Assembly (NCBI RefSeq): GCF_029953635.1
Contig: NZ_CP124543.1
Coordinates: 2,583,455-2,647,454 of the forward strand
Length of the DNA stretch: 64,000 bases
Direction of reading: 5' to 3'
DNA from: Halotia branconii CENA392
Lineage (GTDB): Bacteria; Cyanobacteriota; Cyanobacteriia; Cyanobacteriales; Nostocaceae
The position numbers were made by a program, and so were the translations under genes. Numbering within the stretch: position 1 is the first letter of the stretch; each line of letters begins with the position of its first letter. Shown here one piece after another: positions 26,723 through 37,400 of the stretch. Under the pieces are notes generated by a model. That model did not search any database. It was not told where the DNA came from and saw only the letters and a list, made by a program, of their open reading frames with translations.

Positions 26723-27799
26723 CTAGCGAGCTGCACCTTGAGCAGGAACAGCATCAATCGGTTTCATCAAATACAGCCGTAGTAATTGCCAGCCGTGAGA
26801 TACGTAAATTGGTAGTTTTTGGAAGAATTGTAGGAATTTAGGAGTGTTGGAGTTAGCGATCGCACTCAATTTTTTGTTATTCTCGACACAAACATCCAAC
26901 CGCTGATAGAATTGTGGATTTTCTACATCCAACATCAGTGGGAAGACTCTGCCTGCGGTTTCATTAGTCTTCTTAATTACATGAATGTCGTACTCTCGTG
27001 CATCTAATCCAAGGCACGCATAAAAGTCTTTGCGTTGGATGTCGTTGAGATACATTGTGGCAAATACCGACAATAAAAAGAAGCGACTCCATAGTCTAGC
27101 TTTCCAATCATTGAGCATTTGGGGCTGAGATTTCATGATTGCATCAAAGAAATCTCCATGACGGTTTTCATCCTGACACCAGTTCTCAAAGAAGCGGAAA
27201 ATTGGATAAACTCTATCTTCAGGATGTGCTTCTAAATGACGATAAATAGTTATATACCGCCAATAACCAATTTTTTCTGAAAGATAAGTAGCGTAGAAGA
27301 TAAATTTTGGTTTAAAGAATGTGTAGCTACGGCTCTTTGTCAAAAACCCTAAATCCAAAGACAGATTGAAATCTGACAGCGCTTTGTTCAAAAAGCCAGC
27401 ATGACGAGCTTCATCCCGTGACATCAAATTAAAGCACTCTGCCACAAGGGGGCTTTTGTCCTTCAAACGGCGGCCGAGTTCTTTATACAGCAAAAACCCT
27501 GAAAACTCTGCTGTACAAGAGCGTTCTAAAAATTCTACGAATAGCTTGCGAGTTTCCCCATCAATATGATCCCAGGATTGTTCAAACTCGGCATCTCGAA
27601 CAAAGTGATGGCGGTTATAGTCAACACGAAACTCTTCTAAGATGGCTTTTAACTCGTCTTCATTGACAGAAATGTCCATCCGTGCCATTTCATCAAAATC
27701 GGTAGTATAAAACCGGGGTGTTAACAGGGTTTCTCGTGCCGGGACTTTAATTCCTGGCCGTATTTCTTCAAAGCCTGGTTTTTTGAGGGAATCTACCAT
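26723..27799 (-). CDS. acsF: Mg-protoporphyrin IX monomethyl ester oxidative cyclase
   Basis: A 358-residue di-iron enzyme of the usual length (AcsF/ChlA/ChlE/CHL27). It forms the fifth ring of chlorophyll from Mg-protoporphyrin monomethyl ester, using O2. Iron-ligand helices are visible: [26 protein letters not shown] (ExxH) and [12 protein letters not shown] (ExxH). Cyanobacteria often have an oxic and a micro-oxic isoform; no heme oxygenase or hemN neighbours, which mark the micro-oxic one, are present, so this is more likely the oxic isoform. It has its own terminator. Confidence 0.95.
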   Translation of the reverse strand: MVDSLKKPGFEEIRPGIKVPARETLLTPRFYTTDFDEMARMDISVNEDELKAILEEFRVDYNRHHFVRDAEFEQSWDHIDGETRKLFVEFLERSCTAEFSGFLLYKELGRRLKDKSPLVAECFNLMSRDEARHAGFLNKALSDFNLSLDLGFLTKSRSYTFFKPKFIFYATYLSEKIGYWRYITIYRHLEAHPEDRVYPIFRFFENWCQDENRHGDFFDAIMKSQPQMLNDWKARLWSRFFLLSVFATMYLNDIQRKDFYACLGLDAREYDIHVIKKTNETAGRVFPLMLDVENPQFYQRLDVCVENNKKLSAIANSNTPKFLQFFQKLPIYVSHGWQLLRLYLMKPIDAVPAQGAAR

Positions 27800-28065
27800 G
27801 TCTTAATTGCTCTTTTGTCTTTATATATCTTGCAGTACATCAGAAAGCCAAGGGTAATGCTCTCACAAGGTGCAGCAGACGGCAATAATTGATTTGTATA
27901 AAGTTCAGTCTACCAAGCTGTAGGCTGCAAACTAGTAGCTTAAACATTAAGAGTTGCAACAATACTCCTACGTTTTTAGGCGTTGCTGATTGATGTGAAG
28001 TTAATTGTTTTTCCAAAAATGAGATAATCGTCAGTAAAAACACACAAACACTTTGTAAAGCAGTG

Positions 28066-31000
28066 ATGGCTAAACCCTATTTAGTGAATGATATTACACC
28101 TGGGTCTGATGATTCTAATATCTCTTACCTAACAAACGCTAACGGCACCCTCTATTTCTTTACTTATTTCAATTTAGAAGGTGACGAATATCTGGACTAT
28201 GTGGGTATTCGCTTATGGACGAGTGATGGCACAAAGCCTGGCACTAAAGAGCTAAAAGACATCTCTCCGGTGTTTGTTTTTAATCGTGAACCGCAAGGAC
28301 TGACAAACTTTAACGGCATCTTTTACTTTTTGACTGACGGTTATAAATTGTGGAGAAGTAATGGAACTCCTGAAGGTACCTTTAGTTTAGTCAATTTTAC
28401 TGGCGATCGCTTTACTCCTCCTAGATTATTGGCAAATATCAACGGCACTCTCTATTTCTCTGTTCTTAAAACGACGGGTGATTATTATGAAGAGTACCAT
28501 TATGATTTATGGAAAAGCGATGGTACAACTGCTGGTACTTTTCGAGTCAAAGAACTTGATAATTTTGTTCGTATTGACTCATCAACAAACGTAGGTAGTA
28601 TACTTTATTTTACTATTTATGATCAAAGTTATTACCAATTCAACAACACTGAGCAAATTACATTGTGGAGAAGCGATGGTACCGAAGAAGGCACTATCCC
28701 AGTAAAAGAATTCAGGGGTGGATATGATGATAACGGTATCAACTATGTAGATCTCCGCAACCTGACAACGGTCAATAATATTTTCTATTTCACTTATGCA
28801 GATGAGTTATGGAAAAGTGATGGCACTGAGGTTGGCACTGTCAAAGTTAAAGATATTGCAACCTCATATCTGAGAAACATCAACGGCACTCTCTATTTCG
28901 TGGCTGAGGGCGATTATGAGTTGTGGAAAAGCGATGGTACTCAAGAGGGTACTGTCCTGGTTAAAGATATTAAACCAGGGACATCTGGTAGTTTTTATAG
29001 TGGCTCCAGTCTGTTGAGCATAACTAACATCGACGATATTCTCTATTTTTATGCCGATGATGGTACTTACGGTAGAGAATTATGGAAAAGCGATGGCACT
29101 GAAGAGGGTACTGTTCTGGTTAAAGATATTAAGCCAGGCAAATCTGGAAGTTCTCAGATATCTAGTCTAACTAACGTCGATGGCATTCTTTATTTTATTG
29201 CTGATGACGGCATCCACGGTGAAGAGTTGTGGAAAAGTGATGGTACAACTGCTGGCACTGTTTTGGTTAAAGACATCAAACGTGGGTCTGGGGGTTCTCA
29301 GATATCTAGTATAACTAACGTTGATGGCATTCTCTATTTTGTTGCTAACGATGGCATCTATGGTAAAGAGTTATGGAAAAGTGATGGTACAGCACAAGGT
29401 ACCGTCTTGGTTGGAGATATCAAACCTGGGGCTGGTAGTTCCAATATCTTTCAGTTAACCAATGTCGATGGCATCCTTTATTTTACTGCTAATGACGGTA
29501 TCAACGGTTATGAATTGTGGGCTTTGAACACCAACACACCTGTAGTTAGCCCTATAGTCAGTATTACTGCCATTGATGCTAACGCTGCTGAAGCGGGCAA
29601 TGACCCAGCTGTCTTCCGTATTAGCCGTATTGGCAATTTGAGTGCGGCTTTGACTGTGATATATAGTGTTGATGGCACTGCAATTAACGGCAACGACTAC
29701 AATAAACTCTCAGAAACTGTCACCATTGCCGCAGGTGAATCTTTTGTAGACATCACTATTACTCCATTTAGTGATACTTTCCCAGAAGGCAGCGAAACTG
29801 TTAATCTTACCCTCTTTGATCAGTACTATGCTGTAGATCCATCAGCCAATACTGCCAGCGCTATAATTACCGACGATACTAGTGCAGTAGTACTGACTCA
29901 ACCCTACCTAGTAAAGGATATCTACCCAGGTGCTGCTAGTTCATACAGTTCCTACTCCTACTTGACAAAAGTCAACGACATCCTCTATTTCAGCGCTAAT
30001 GACGGTATTCATGGCACAGAGTTATGGAAGAGTGACGGTACAAAAGAAGGTACTGTCTTAATCAAAGACATCAAACGGGGGTCTGGGGGTTCTAATCCCA
30101 ACATCATACAGATAAATGTTGACGGTATCGTCTATTTCACTACTTATGACAGCAATTTTAAGTTGTGGAAGAGCGATAGCACAGAAGAAGGCACTGTCTT
30201 AGTTAAAGATTTTCCCAAGTCTAGCTCTGGCGTATATAGTCCAATAAACGTCAACGGTATTCTTTATTTTTATACTTCTGAATATAGTAGCAGCAGTAGT
30301 GATTATAATCTGTGGAAAACTGATGGCACTAGTGTTGGTACTGTTAAGCTCAAAACTAGTAGCGAAAGCTTCGGCATAATTGGTGTAAACGATACCACGT
30401 ATTTCACTTCTTATGACGAGACTTACGGTAGAGAGTTGTGGAAAACTGATGGCACTATTGCCGGTACTGTCCGAGTCAAAGATATTAACCAAGGCTCTGA
30501 TAGTTCTCGTATCTTTATCAACTTACTTAGCATTAATAACATCCTTTATTTCAGCGCTGACGATGGCGTTCACGGCGAAGAGTTATGGAAGAGCGATGGT
30601 ACAGAAGAAGGCACTGTTTTAGTTAAAGATATCAATCCTGGGTCTGCTGTTTCCCCCGCTCCCTCAAACTTGATTAATTTTAATGGCACTCTCTATTTCA
30701 GTGCTGATGATGGCATTCACGGTAATGAGTTATGGAAGAGCGATGGTACAGAAGAAGGCACTGTCCTAGTCAAAGATATCAATCCTGGTAAAACTTCTGG
30801 TATTAACTATTCCATATTTACCGATGTCAACGGCATTCTTTATTTCTTTGCTAATTACGACATCGACAGTAATGAGTTGTGGAAAAGCGATGGTACAGAA
30901 GAAGGCACTGTTTTAGTTAAAGAACTCCCACCAGGGTCTTCTTTTAATCTCAACGACAGTAACCCGACCGGGGTTAATGGCATCTTCTATTTCACTGATG

Positions 31001-31734
31001 GCGATACATTGTGGAAAAGTGATGGTACTGAAGGGGGTACTTTTATAGTTAAAGATATCAACCCTGAGAGTAGTAGGACTGATTATGATTACAAGATTAA
31101 TGATTTAGTCGATGTCAATGGCACTCTTTATTTCTCTGCTGAGGACGGCATTCACGGTCGAGAATTATGGAAAAGCGATGGTACTACAGAAGGCACTGTT
31201 TTAGTCAAAGACCTCAATCTCGGAGCTACTGGTTCTAATCCCCGTAATCTGACCTACCTTAACGATACCCTTTATTTCACTGCTGACGATGGCATTCACG
31301 GTAATGAGTTGTGGGCAATCAAAATCAGCGACGTGATTAATGGCGATGGTAGTCGTGACCCATTAACTGGTACTGAGGGGAGCGATCGCATCGTCGGTGG
31401 TACTGGTAGCAAAACTATCACAGGCGGCGCTGGCAATGATGAGTTTGTTTACACCAGCCTTCGAGAAGTAGGACATCGCATTGCTGATTTTACTGTGGGC
31501 AGTGACAAAATCGTTTTAACTCAACTGCTCGATAGCCTGGTGACTGGTGGTTATAACGGCAGCAATGCATTTGCTGATGGTTATGTGCGAGTGCTACAAG
31601 GTAGCAATACTAACAGTACCGTTGTGGAAATTGACCGCGATGGTATCATAGGTTCGGCAGTTTTTAGATTATTTATTCAGTTAGACAATGTTACCCCACA
31701 AGCGATGAACGATATTAGTAACTTCGTCTTCTAG
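28066..31734 (+). CDS. giant ELWxxDGT-repeat protein with Calx-beta and RTX-like end
   Basis: About 1222 residues from ATG 28066 (GTG 28063 is adjacent). Nine ELWKSDGTxxGTVLVKD repeats plus a terminal ELWAL half-repeat fill residues 1-490. A Calx-beta domain (about 493-605: AAEAGNDPAVFRISRIG ... VDITITPFSD) follows, then nine more repeats and a terminal ELWAI. ELWxxDGT repeats probably form a beta-propeller-like fold. The C-terminus has GTEGSDRIVGGTGSKTITGG and GGAGNDEFVY, RTX-like calcium-binding motifs, and ends in ISNFVF. It has no signal peptide, so type I secretion is likely. A surface or adhesion role is inferred; no catalytic site is recognised. Confidence 0.85.
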   Translation: MAKPYLVNDITPGSDDSNISYLTNANGTLYFFTYFNLEGDEYLDYVGIRLWTSDGTKPGTKELKDISPVFVFNREPQGLTNFNGIFYFLTDGYKLWRSNGTPEGTFSLVNFTGDRFTPPRLLANINGTLYFSVLKTTGDYYEEYHYDLWKSDGTTAGTFRVKELDNFVRIDSSTNVGSILYFTIYDQSYYQFNNTEQITLWRSDGTEEGTIPVKEFRGGYDDNGINYVDLRNLTTVNNIFYFTYADELWKSDGTEVGTVKVKDIATSYLRNINGTLYFVAEGDYELWKSDGTQEGTVLVKDIKPGTSGSFYSGSSLLSITNIDDILYFYADDGTYGRELWKSDGTEEGTVLVKDIKPGKSGSSQISSLTNVDGILYFIADDGIHGEELWKSDGTTAGTVLVKDIKRGSGGSQISSITNVDGILYFVANDGIYGKELWKSDGTAQGTVLVGDIKPGAGSSNIFQLTNVDGILYFTANDGINGYELWALNTNTPVVSPIVSITAIDANAAEAGNDPAVFRISRIGNLSAALTVIYSVDGTAINGNDYNKLSETVTIAAGESFVDITITPFSDTFPEGSETVNLTLFDQYYAVDPSANTASAIITDDTSAVVLTQPYLVKDIYPGAASSYSSYSYLTKVNDILYFSANDGIHGTELWKSDGTKEGTVLIKDIKRGSGGSNPNIIQINVDGIVYFTTYDSNFKLWKSDSTEEGTVLVKDFPKSSSGVYSPINVNGILYFYTSEYSSSSSDYNLWKTDGTSVGTVKLKTSSESFGIIGVNDTTYFTSYDETYGRELWKTDGTIAGTVRVKDINQGSDSSRIFINLLSINNILYFSADDGVHGEELWKSDGTEEGTVLVKDINPGSAVSPAPSNLINFNGTLYFSADDGIHGNELWKSDGTEEGTVLVKDINPGKTSGINYSIFTDVNGILYFFANYDIDSNELWKSDGTEEGTVLVKELPPGSSFNLNDSNPTGVNGIFYFTDGDTLWKSDGTEGGTFIVKDINPESSRTDYDYKINDLVDVNGTLYFSAEDGIHGRELWKSDGTTEGTVLVKDLNLGATGSNPRNLTYLNDTLYFTADDGIHGNELWAIKISDVINGDGSRDPLTGTEGSDRIVGGTGSKTITGGAGNDEFVYTSLREVGHRIADFTVGSDKIVLTQLLDSLVTGGYNGSNAFADGYVRVLQGSNTNSTVVEIDRDGIIGSAVFRLFIQLDNVTPQAMNDISNFVF

Positions 31735-31778
31735 CTTGATATCCCCAAAGTATACTCAATTTCACACAACTGAGACTT

Positions 31779-32414
31779 ATGTTGATTTCTCTCAAACATT
31801 CCATCTTAAACACGGGTACAGTCAGTTTATTGAGCTTAAGCAGTTTAGCACTTGCTAACCCCAGCTATGCTGTCAGTATTGATTTGACAAGTTGGAACAA
31901 AATTGGTGATGTTAACCCAATTACATCAGATCAGGCAACGCTAAATTCAGGGACTTTAAATACAGTTGCAACTGGTGGTGGTGCAGGTTCTTTAGAAGAA
32001 TTTTTAGGTGTATCTGCTGGTAGTTTAGATCCTGATCCTGATAATTTCGTTTTTTCTACTTTTGGTTCTGCAATCAAGACAACTTTTGCAGGTATACAAG
32101 CTGGGGATGTCTTCAACTTCGAGTGGAGTTTCTCGACTAGCGACCCTGACAGCGCCTTTGTCACGATTAATAACTTAGTCATTCCCTTAGCTGCTAGTGG
32201 CAAGGTTTTCAAATATCCCTTTACTAAGGCGGGTAATTACAGTGTCGGCATTGGTATTGTCGATGTCAATGATGCTATTGGTGGTTCTCAATTTACAGTC
32301 AGCAATGCTAACCTCAAGCCAGTTCCCGAACCATTGACTATTTTGGGTTCGTTAACGGCGCTGAGTTTTGGTGTAGCTATGCGATCGCGTTTTGGCAAAA
32401 AAAATTCTGTTTGA
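31779..32414 (+). CDS. PEP-CTERM sorting-domain protein
   Basis: A 211-residue exported protein. It has an N-terminal signal peptide (about residues 1-32, cleavage after SYA), a beta-rich middle, and a PEP-CTERM tail: PVPEPLTILGSLTALSFGVA followed by basic MRSRFGKK. Exosortases recognise the PEP motif and cut or sort such proteins to the cell surface. A cyanoexosortase A gene is at 46144 in this window. The core domain is not assigned. It follows the ELWxxDGT gene by 44 bases and may be cotranscribed. Confidence 0.88.
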   Translation: MLISLKHSILNTGTVSLLSLSSLALANPSYAVSIDLTSWNKIGDVNPITSDQATLNSGTLNTVATGGGAGSLEEFLGVSAGSLDPDPDNFVFSTFGSAIKTTFAGIQAGDVFNFEWSFSTSDPDSAFVTINNLVIPLAASGKVFKYPFTKAGNYSVGIGIVDVNDAIGGSQFTVSNANLKPVPEPLTILGSLTALSFGVAMRSRFGKKNSV

Positions 32415-32476
32415 AACCCAAGTATACATTAAACCTGATACTGGCTAAGCTTTTGGTCAACTTGGTTTTTCAACAA

Positions 32477-32998
32477 TTACTTCAAAGTCTTAGAAATAAC
32501 TACTGGTGTTCCTACTGATGCCCAATTAAATAGCCATTTAGCATGATCTGGTGCGATATTTACGCAACCGTGGCTGACTGGAGTGCCAAATTTTCGATGC
32601 CAGTATGCACCATGAATACCATAATTGCCTTGGTAAAACATTGCGTAAGGAACGTTGGGAACATCATAGTCTCTTCCCCGCATTCGGGTAGATTTGTGCT
32701 TGGATTGAATTTTAAATTTACCAATACGGGTGGGAGTAGATTTTTTACCTGAGGAAATCAAAATAGCATACACAGGTTTTCCACCTTCCCAAGCTATTAA
32801 TCTTTGTTTTGCAAGATCAATTTGAATCCAACGTTGATCAGATTGTTGTAAAGTCTCAATAGTTTGTTTAATCTTCTGGTTGCTTGAATTTGCCCAAACT
32901 TCAGATGTTCCAGCCCCCATCACACTCAATGACAGTGCTGTACCAGCAAGTAAGATCTTTAGGTGACGCACCCAGTCAGAATAAATCAGACTTTTCAT
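32477..32998 (-). CDS. L,D-transpeptidase (YkuD family)
   Basis: A 173-residue protein from ATG 32998 with a signal peptide (ILLAGTALSLSVMGAGTSEVWA). The catalytic YkuD domain shows IQIDLAKQRLIAWEGGKP at its start, HGAYWHRKFG, and SHGCVNI with the nucleophile cysteine. Enzymes of this family make 3-3 peptidoglycan cross-links, or attach proteins, in the periplasm. It converges with the PEP-CTERM gene and stands alone. All active-site residues are present. Confidence 0.92.
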   Translation of the reverse strand: MKSLIYSDWVRHLKILLAGTALSLSVMGAGTSEVWANSSNQKIKQTIETLQQSDQRWIQIDLAKQRLIAWEGGKPVYAILISSGKKSTPTRIGKFKIQSKHKSTRMRGRDYDVPNVPYAMFYQGNYGIHGAYWHRKFGTPVSHGCVNIAPDHAKWLFNWASVGTPVVISKTLK

Positions 32999-33089
32999 TG
33001 TAAATCCACTCAAATGATGTTCAGGTTTTAAGTCTTCTTTGTAGACTATTGTTGTTATAACCGTGGATTTTGAATAGTTGCATCCCCAA

Positions 33090-33722
33090 TTATGCTATTT
33101 GTTTGATCAATTTACTTGCCCCTTCGGCGATCGCCTGCCAATTTTCTTTAGCCACCAGATGTTTGGGAAATAATTGACCACTCAACCCCACAGCGATCGC
33201 TCCTGCTTGTAGAATTTCCTTAGCGTTTTCTAAAGTAACGCCGCCCGTAGGAATTAAGGGAATATGACCTAGTGGCCCTTGTAGACTTTTGATATAATCA
33301 GCACCACCTACCGCTGACACAGGAAAGACCTTTACACAGCTTGCTCCATGAGTCCAAGCAGTAACTATTTCTGTAGGAGTTAATGCTCCTGGTATGATTG
33401 GTATATCTTTTGCTACCGCTGCTTGAATCATTGCTGGATCAACATGAGGTGTGAAGAGAAACTGCGCCCCACAAGCGATCGCATCTTGCAACTGCTCGAC
33501 ATCAAACAATGTACCAGTACCAATAGTACAGTTAGGTAATTGTGAACGTAGTTGACTAATTAATTCTGGGGCGCGATCGCTATTCCAGGTAATCTCAATT
33601 AACGGCATTCCTCCAGATGCTACCGCCATTGCCATTTTTCGGGCTAATTTCATTTCTGAGGCGCGGATAACTGCGATCGCTCGGTATTGTTGCAGCTTTG
33701 ATAACCAAGCTTGATTAGGCAT
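33090..33722 (-). CDS. eda: KDPG/KHG aldolase
   Basis: A 210-residue class I aldolase cleaving 2-keto-3-deoxy-6-phosphogluconate to pyruvate and glyceraldehyde-3-phosphate (and possibly 4-hydroxy-2-oxoglutarate). E43 in PLIEITWNS and the Schiff-base lysine K131 in SCVKVFPVSAVGG match the family, as does IPTGGVTLENA. It is the key enzyme of the Entner-Doudoroff route, active in several cyanobacteria, or of sugar-acid breakdown. No edd is nearby. Single gene. Confidence 0.92.
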   Translation of the reverse strand: MPNQAWLSKLQQYRAIAVIRASEMKLARKMAMAVASGGMPLIEITWNSDRAPELISQLRSQLPNCTIGTGTLFDVEQLQDAIACGAQFLFTPHVDPAMIQAAVAKDIPIIPGALTPTEIVTAWTHGASCVKVFPVSAVGGADYIKSLQGPLGHIPLIPTGGVTLENAKEILQAGAIAVGLSGQLFPKHLVAKENWQAIAEGASKLIKQIA

Positions 33723-34460
33723 CTAAATATCTGCTGAAATCTCCACTACAAGCTTGTCATAAACAGCTATGATTAATTTTAATTAATCACCTGCTTCTAA
33801 AAAAATATTTTATTTTCAGTAATATTTATAGTCTTTTTTTGAGAATTTTAGTTAGCAATTACATATTTATTCAATAAATATAAATTATTATAGATATAGT
33901 ATGTAATATTTAATCCATAAATTCAAGTGCTAATATCTATATTATTAACCTGATATTTGCATCAATTAATTGAAGATGTTTTGAGGGCGATCGCAAATTT
34001 CAAGATATAGCTACAGTACCTAAAAAGCTTATTTAATCTGAGCTTTAACAAAAACAAATATTTTGACTATATACCATAAAATGTGTTGTGATTATACTTA
34101 CTAATGATACATTTTTTTATTTTATTTTTTCTATTTTAATTCTTCAAAAAATGTTCTTATATGAGTATATCTTAACCATCTTTTTTATTTGGCTTAGCTT
34201 CTTCTTAATCTTGTGATGGAAATATTTTTAATGCCATCTGAATTTTCATCCGCTGTTTACCTGAAGTTTTAATCTATGGTTTAGGTTCTCTATAGTCATA
34301 GTTATTAATGCTAATGAGAAATTTATATGAGAGTATTACTACTCAATCTTTCAGTAACTATGGCTTGTAAAGTAAAAGATGAATTATTCCATAGTTAACA
34401 CAAAAAAACTTAAGTAGCAGCGGATGAAAACTCAAATTCAAGTAGAAAAAACATCCTACT
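33723..34460. other. 738-bp AT-rich regulatory spacer
   Basis: Very AT-rich, with one HIP1 site (about 33989) and no open frame of note. It carries the PHO-box-like array at 34171-34211 and a TATAGT hexamer near 34290. The long leader suggests regulated transcription of the giant phosphoesterase gene. Confidence 0.5.
34171..34211 (+). promoter_or_regulatory. PHO-box-like array (SphR/PhoB-type operator)
   Basis: Four 8-base units at exact 11-base spacing: CTTAACCA, TTTTTATT, CTTAGCTT and CTTAATCT, separated by TCT, TGG and CTT. Units 1, 3 and 4 fit the cyanobacterial PHO box (PyTTAAPyPy(T/A) with 3-base gaps); unit 2 is poor. A TATTTTT stretch about 11 bases on could serve as -10. The downstream gene encodes phosphatase-type domains, which fits phosphate control. 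By-eye match only. Confidence 0.5.
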
Positions 34461-37400
34461 ATGACAATTGAGAACGGAAGAACAACAGCCCCTGCTTACG
34501 TTAATCAGCTCACTGATGCAGTGAAATATGATCTTTTACCTTTACTAACTGTAGGTGATGAAGTTCCTTTATTAGAAGGCACATTTGGTTCTTACACTGT
34601 TAATGACGAAGAAAAGTTTGCATTTGCTGGTATTCCTGATGGTTTAGGAGTCTATGAGACTAGTGATGCCTACTATGTCTTTGTAAACCACGAATTAAGA
34701 AATGAAGACGGCGGCACAGTAGATGAAACAGATGTTTCTAGAACTGTTCCAGGACAAATCAAAGGTGCTAGGGTTTCGCTATTTCAGTTTGATAAAAACT
34801 GGCAAATAGTTGGCGGTAAGAACCTAATTGACAAGATTGTTGACAGTCAAGGCAACGAACTCAGCACAATTACTGTGACACCCGATGGTGTTACTCAAAC
34901 CGGAGATTTTGCTTTTAATCGGTTCTGTTCCGCATACCTAGCAGAAAGCGGCTTTGAAGGTGGGCCAGTATTTTTTGCCCCAGAAGAAGGCGACGGGACA
35001 ACAGACATAAACCGAGGCTGGGCAGTCACAACTGATGGTACAGCTCAAGCTTTAGATGGTTTGGGACGTTATAGAAAAGAGAATATCCTGGCTGCATCTC
35101 AGTATCGTGCTGAAAATTCCGATAAAACCGTACTAATAGCGTCTGAAGATAACGGTGATGGCGAACTTTATATGTTCGTGGGCAATCAAACCGATGCAGA
35201 CCCCAACGGCTTTAAAGATGGCGAACTTTACGTTCTTAAAGTCACAGATTATGATGATGAGTCCTTACCAGAAGGGCAACAAGCAAGTGCTACCTGGACT
35301 AAAGTAGATAGAAACGTAGTCTATGACACCAAAGGTACTGAAGATCGGTCTGATGACACTCCTTTACCAGATGGTTTGCAACTAGCGAATTGGGTAAATA
35401 GCAGCGATCGCTCCACAAACTTCCGTAGAATTGAAGATATTGCCGAAGACCCCAATCATCCAGGTACTTTTTACTTTGCCACAACTGGAACTAACGACGA
35501 ATTAGCCGACGGCACACTAGAAAATCCCTACGGCAAACTTTATCGTTTTAGCCTCAACTCCACAGACCCCACAGCTACAGTCAACAACTTTGAATTAGTC
35601 CTCACAGGTGGCCCTGGAAATGGTGTTAGTTTTGACAACGTGACAGTTGACAAAAACGGTCATGTTCTATTAATGGAAGATGAAACCGCCGGTGGTGGTG
35701 ATGTCATGGAAGCCGAAGACCGCAACGGTCGAGTTTGGTCTTACGACATTGCCAAAGATCAAGTCAAGCCACTGTTTGAAATTAATCAGCAAGTAGCCGG
35801 TGAAGCTTTTGACAACGGCACTGGTGGTTGGGAATCATCAGGGATTATAGAATTGCCCAATGAAGACTTACCTAGTGATAGTGCCTACCTGTTCAATGTC
35901 CAGGCACACGGCATCAAAAACGGAGTTGACCCGAGTCAACCAAATATTCTCAATGGTAATTATGTAGAAGGCGGACAACTGGTTGCCGCACTCCCTCAGA
36001 TTCCTCTAAAGCCAGTTCAAAACGGTCGAACAACTGATCCTACTTACGTCAAAGCATTAGATGGATCAGATTATCGACTCAATCCATTGTTGACAGTAGG
36101 AGACGAAGTACCCTTACTAGTCGGAGAGTTTGGTGCTTATGCTGCCAGTGGTAGCGAAAAGTACGCCTTCAATGGCATTCCTGACGGTTTAGGAATTTAT
36201 GAAACTGACGATTTCTACTATGTCTTTGTCAATCATGAATTAGGTAATACAGCCGAAACAGACATTTCTAGCACCATTCCCGGACAAATCACAGGTGCTA
36301 GAGTTTCACTATTCCAGTTCGATAAAAATTGGCAAGTAGTTGGTGGCAAAAATCTGATTGAGAAAGTAGTAGATAGTCAAGGCAACGAGTTAAGCACAAT
36401 TACTGTTACACCTGATGGTGTTACCCAAACTGGAGACTTTGCTTTTAATCGTTTCTGTTCCGCATACCTAGCAGATAAAGGCTTTGTCGGTGGGCCGATA
36501 TTTTTCGTTCCAGAAGAAGGCGGTGCAGATTCTCGTGGTTGGGCTATAAATACTGATGGTACAGCTCAAGCGTTAGATGGACTGGGACGTTACTCTAAAG
36601 AAAACGTGTTTTCGGCATCTCAGTATCGTGCTGATAATTCCGATCAAACTGTACTGATATCAACCGAAGATAACGGCGACGGCGAACTGTACATGTTTGT
36701 CGGAAATCAGACAGAAACTGACCCCAATGGCTTGCAAGATGGAGAGCTTTACGTCCTTAAAGTTACCAACTACAGCAATGAGTCCCTACCTCAAAATCAG
36801 CAGTTTGCTGCCAAGTGGACTAAGGTCGATAGAAACGTAGTCTATGACACTAAAGGTACTGAAGATAGCTCTGATGATGTGGCTCTAGATAGTGGTGATG
36901 CTTTATCTGATTGGGTGAATGCCGATAATCGCTCTACAAACTTCCGTCGGATTGAAGATATTGCCGAAGATCCTCACAACCCAGGAACTTTCTACTTTGT
37001 GACCACAGGTACAGAAGATAACAAAGCAGGTGATGGTGAAGCTGCCACACCAGCAGAAGCCGAAAACCCTTATGGCAAGCTGTATCGCTTTAGTTTGAAT
37101 CCCAATGACCCAACGGCTACGATTACTAACTTTGAACTGCTAGTTTCAGGTGGACCAGAAACAGGAGTTAGCTTTGACAACGTTACAGTTGACAGCAACG
37201 GTCATGTCTTATTGCAAGAAGATGAGACAGCCTTTGGTGGCGATGTCATGGATGCTGAAGGCCGAAACGGTCGGGTTTGGTCTTATGACATTGCCAGTGG
37301 TGAAGTAACACCTCTGTTTGAAATTGACCAGCAGGCAGCAGGCGAGAAGTTTGATAACGGTACTGGCGGTTGGGAATCCTCTGGGATTGTGGAAGCCGAT

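Noticed and set aside
27840..28043. 67-codon minus-strand frame between acsF and the ELWxxDGT gene
   Set aside because: No ribosome site or family likeness; it lies in the shared promoter region.
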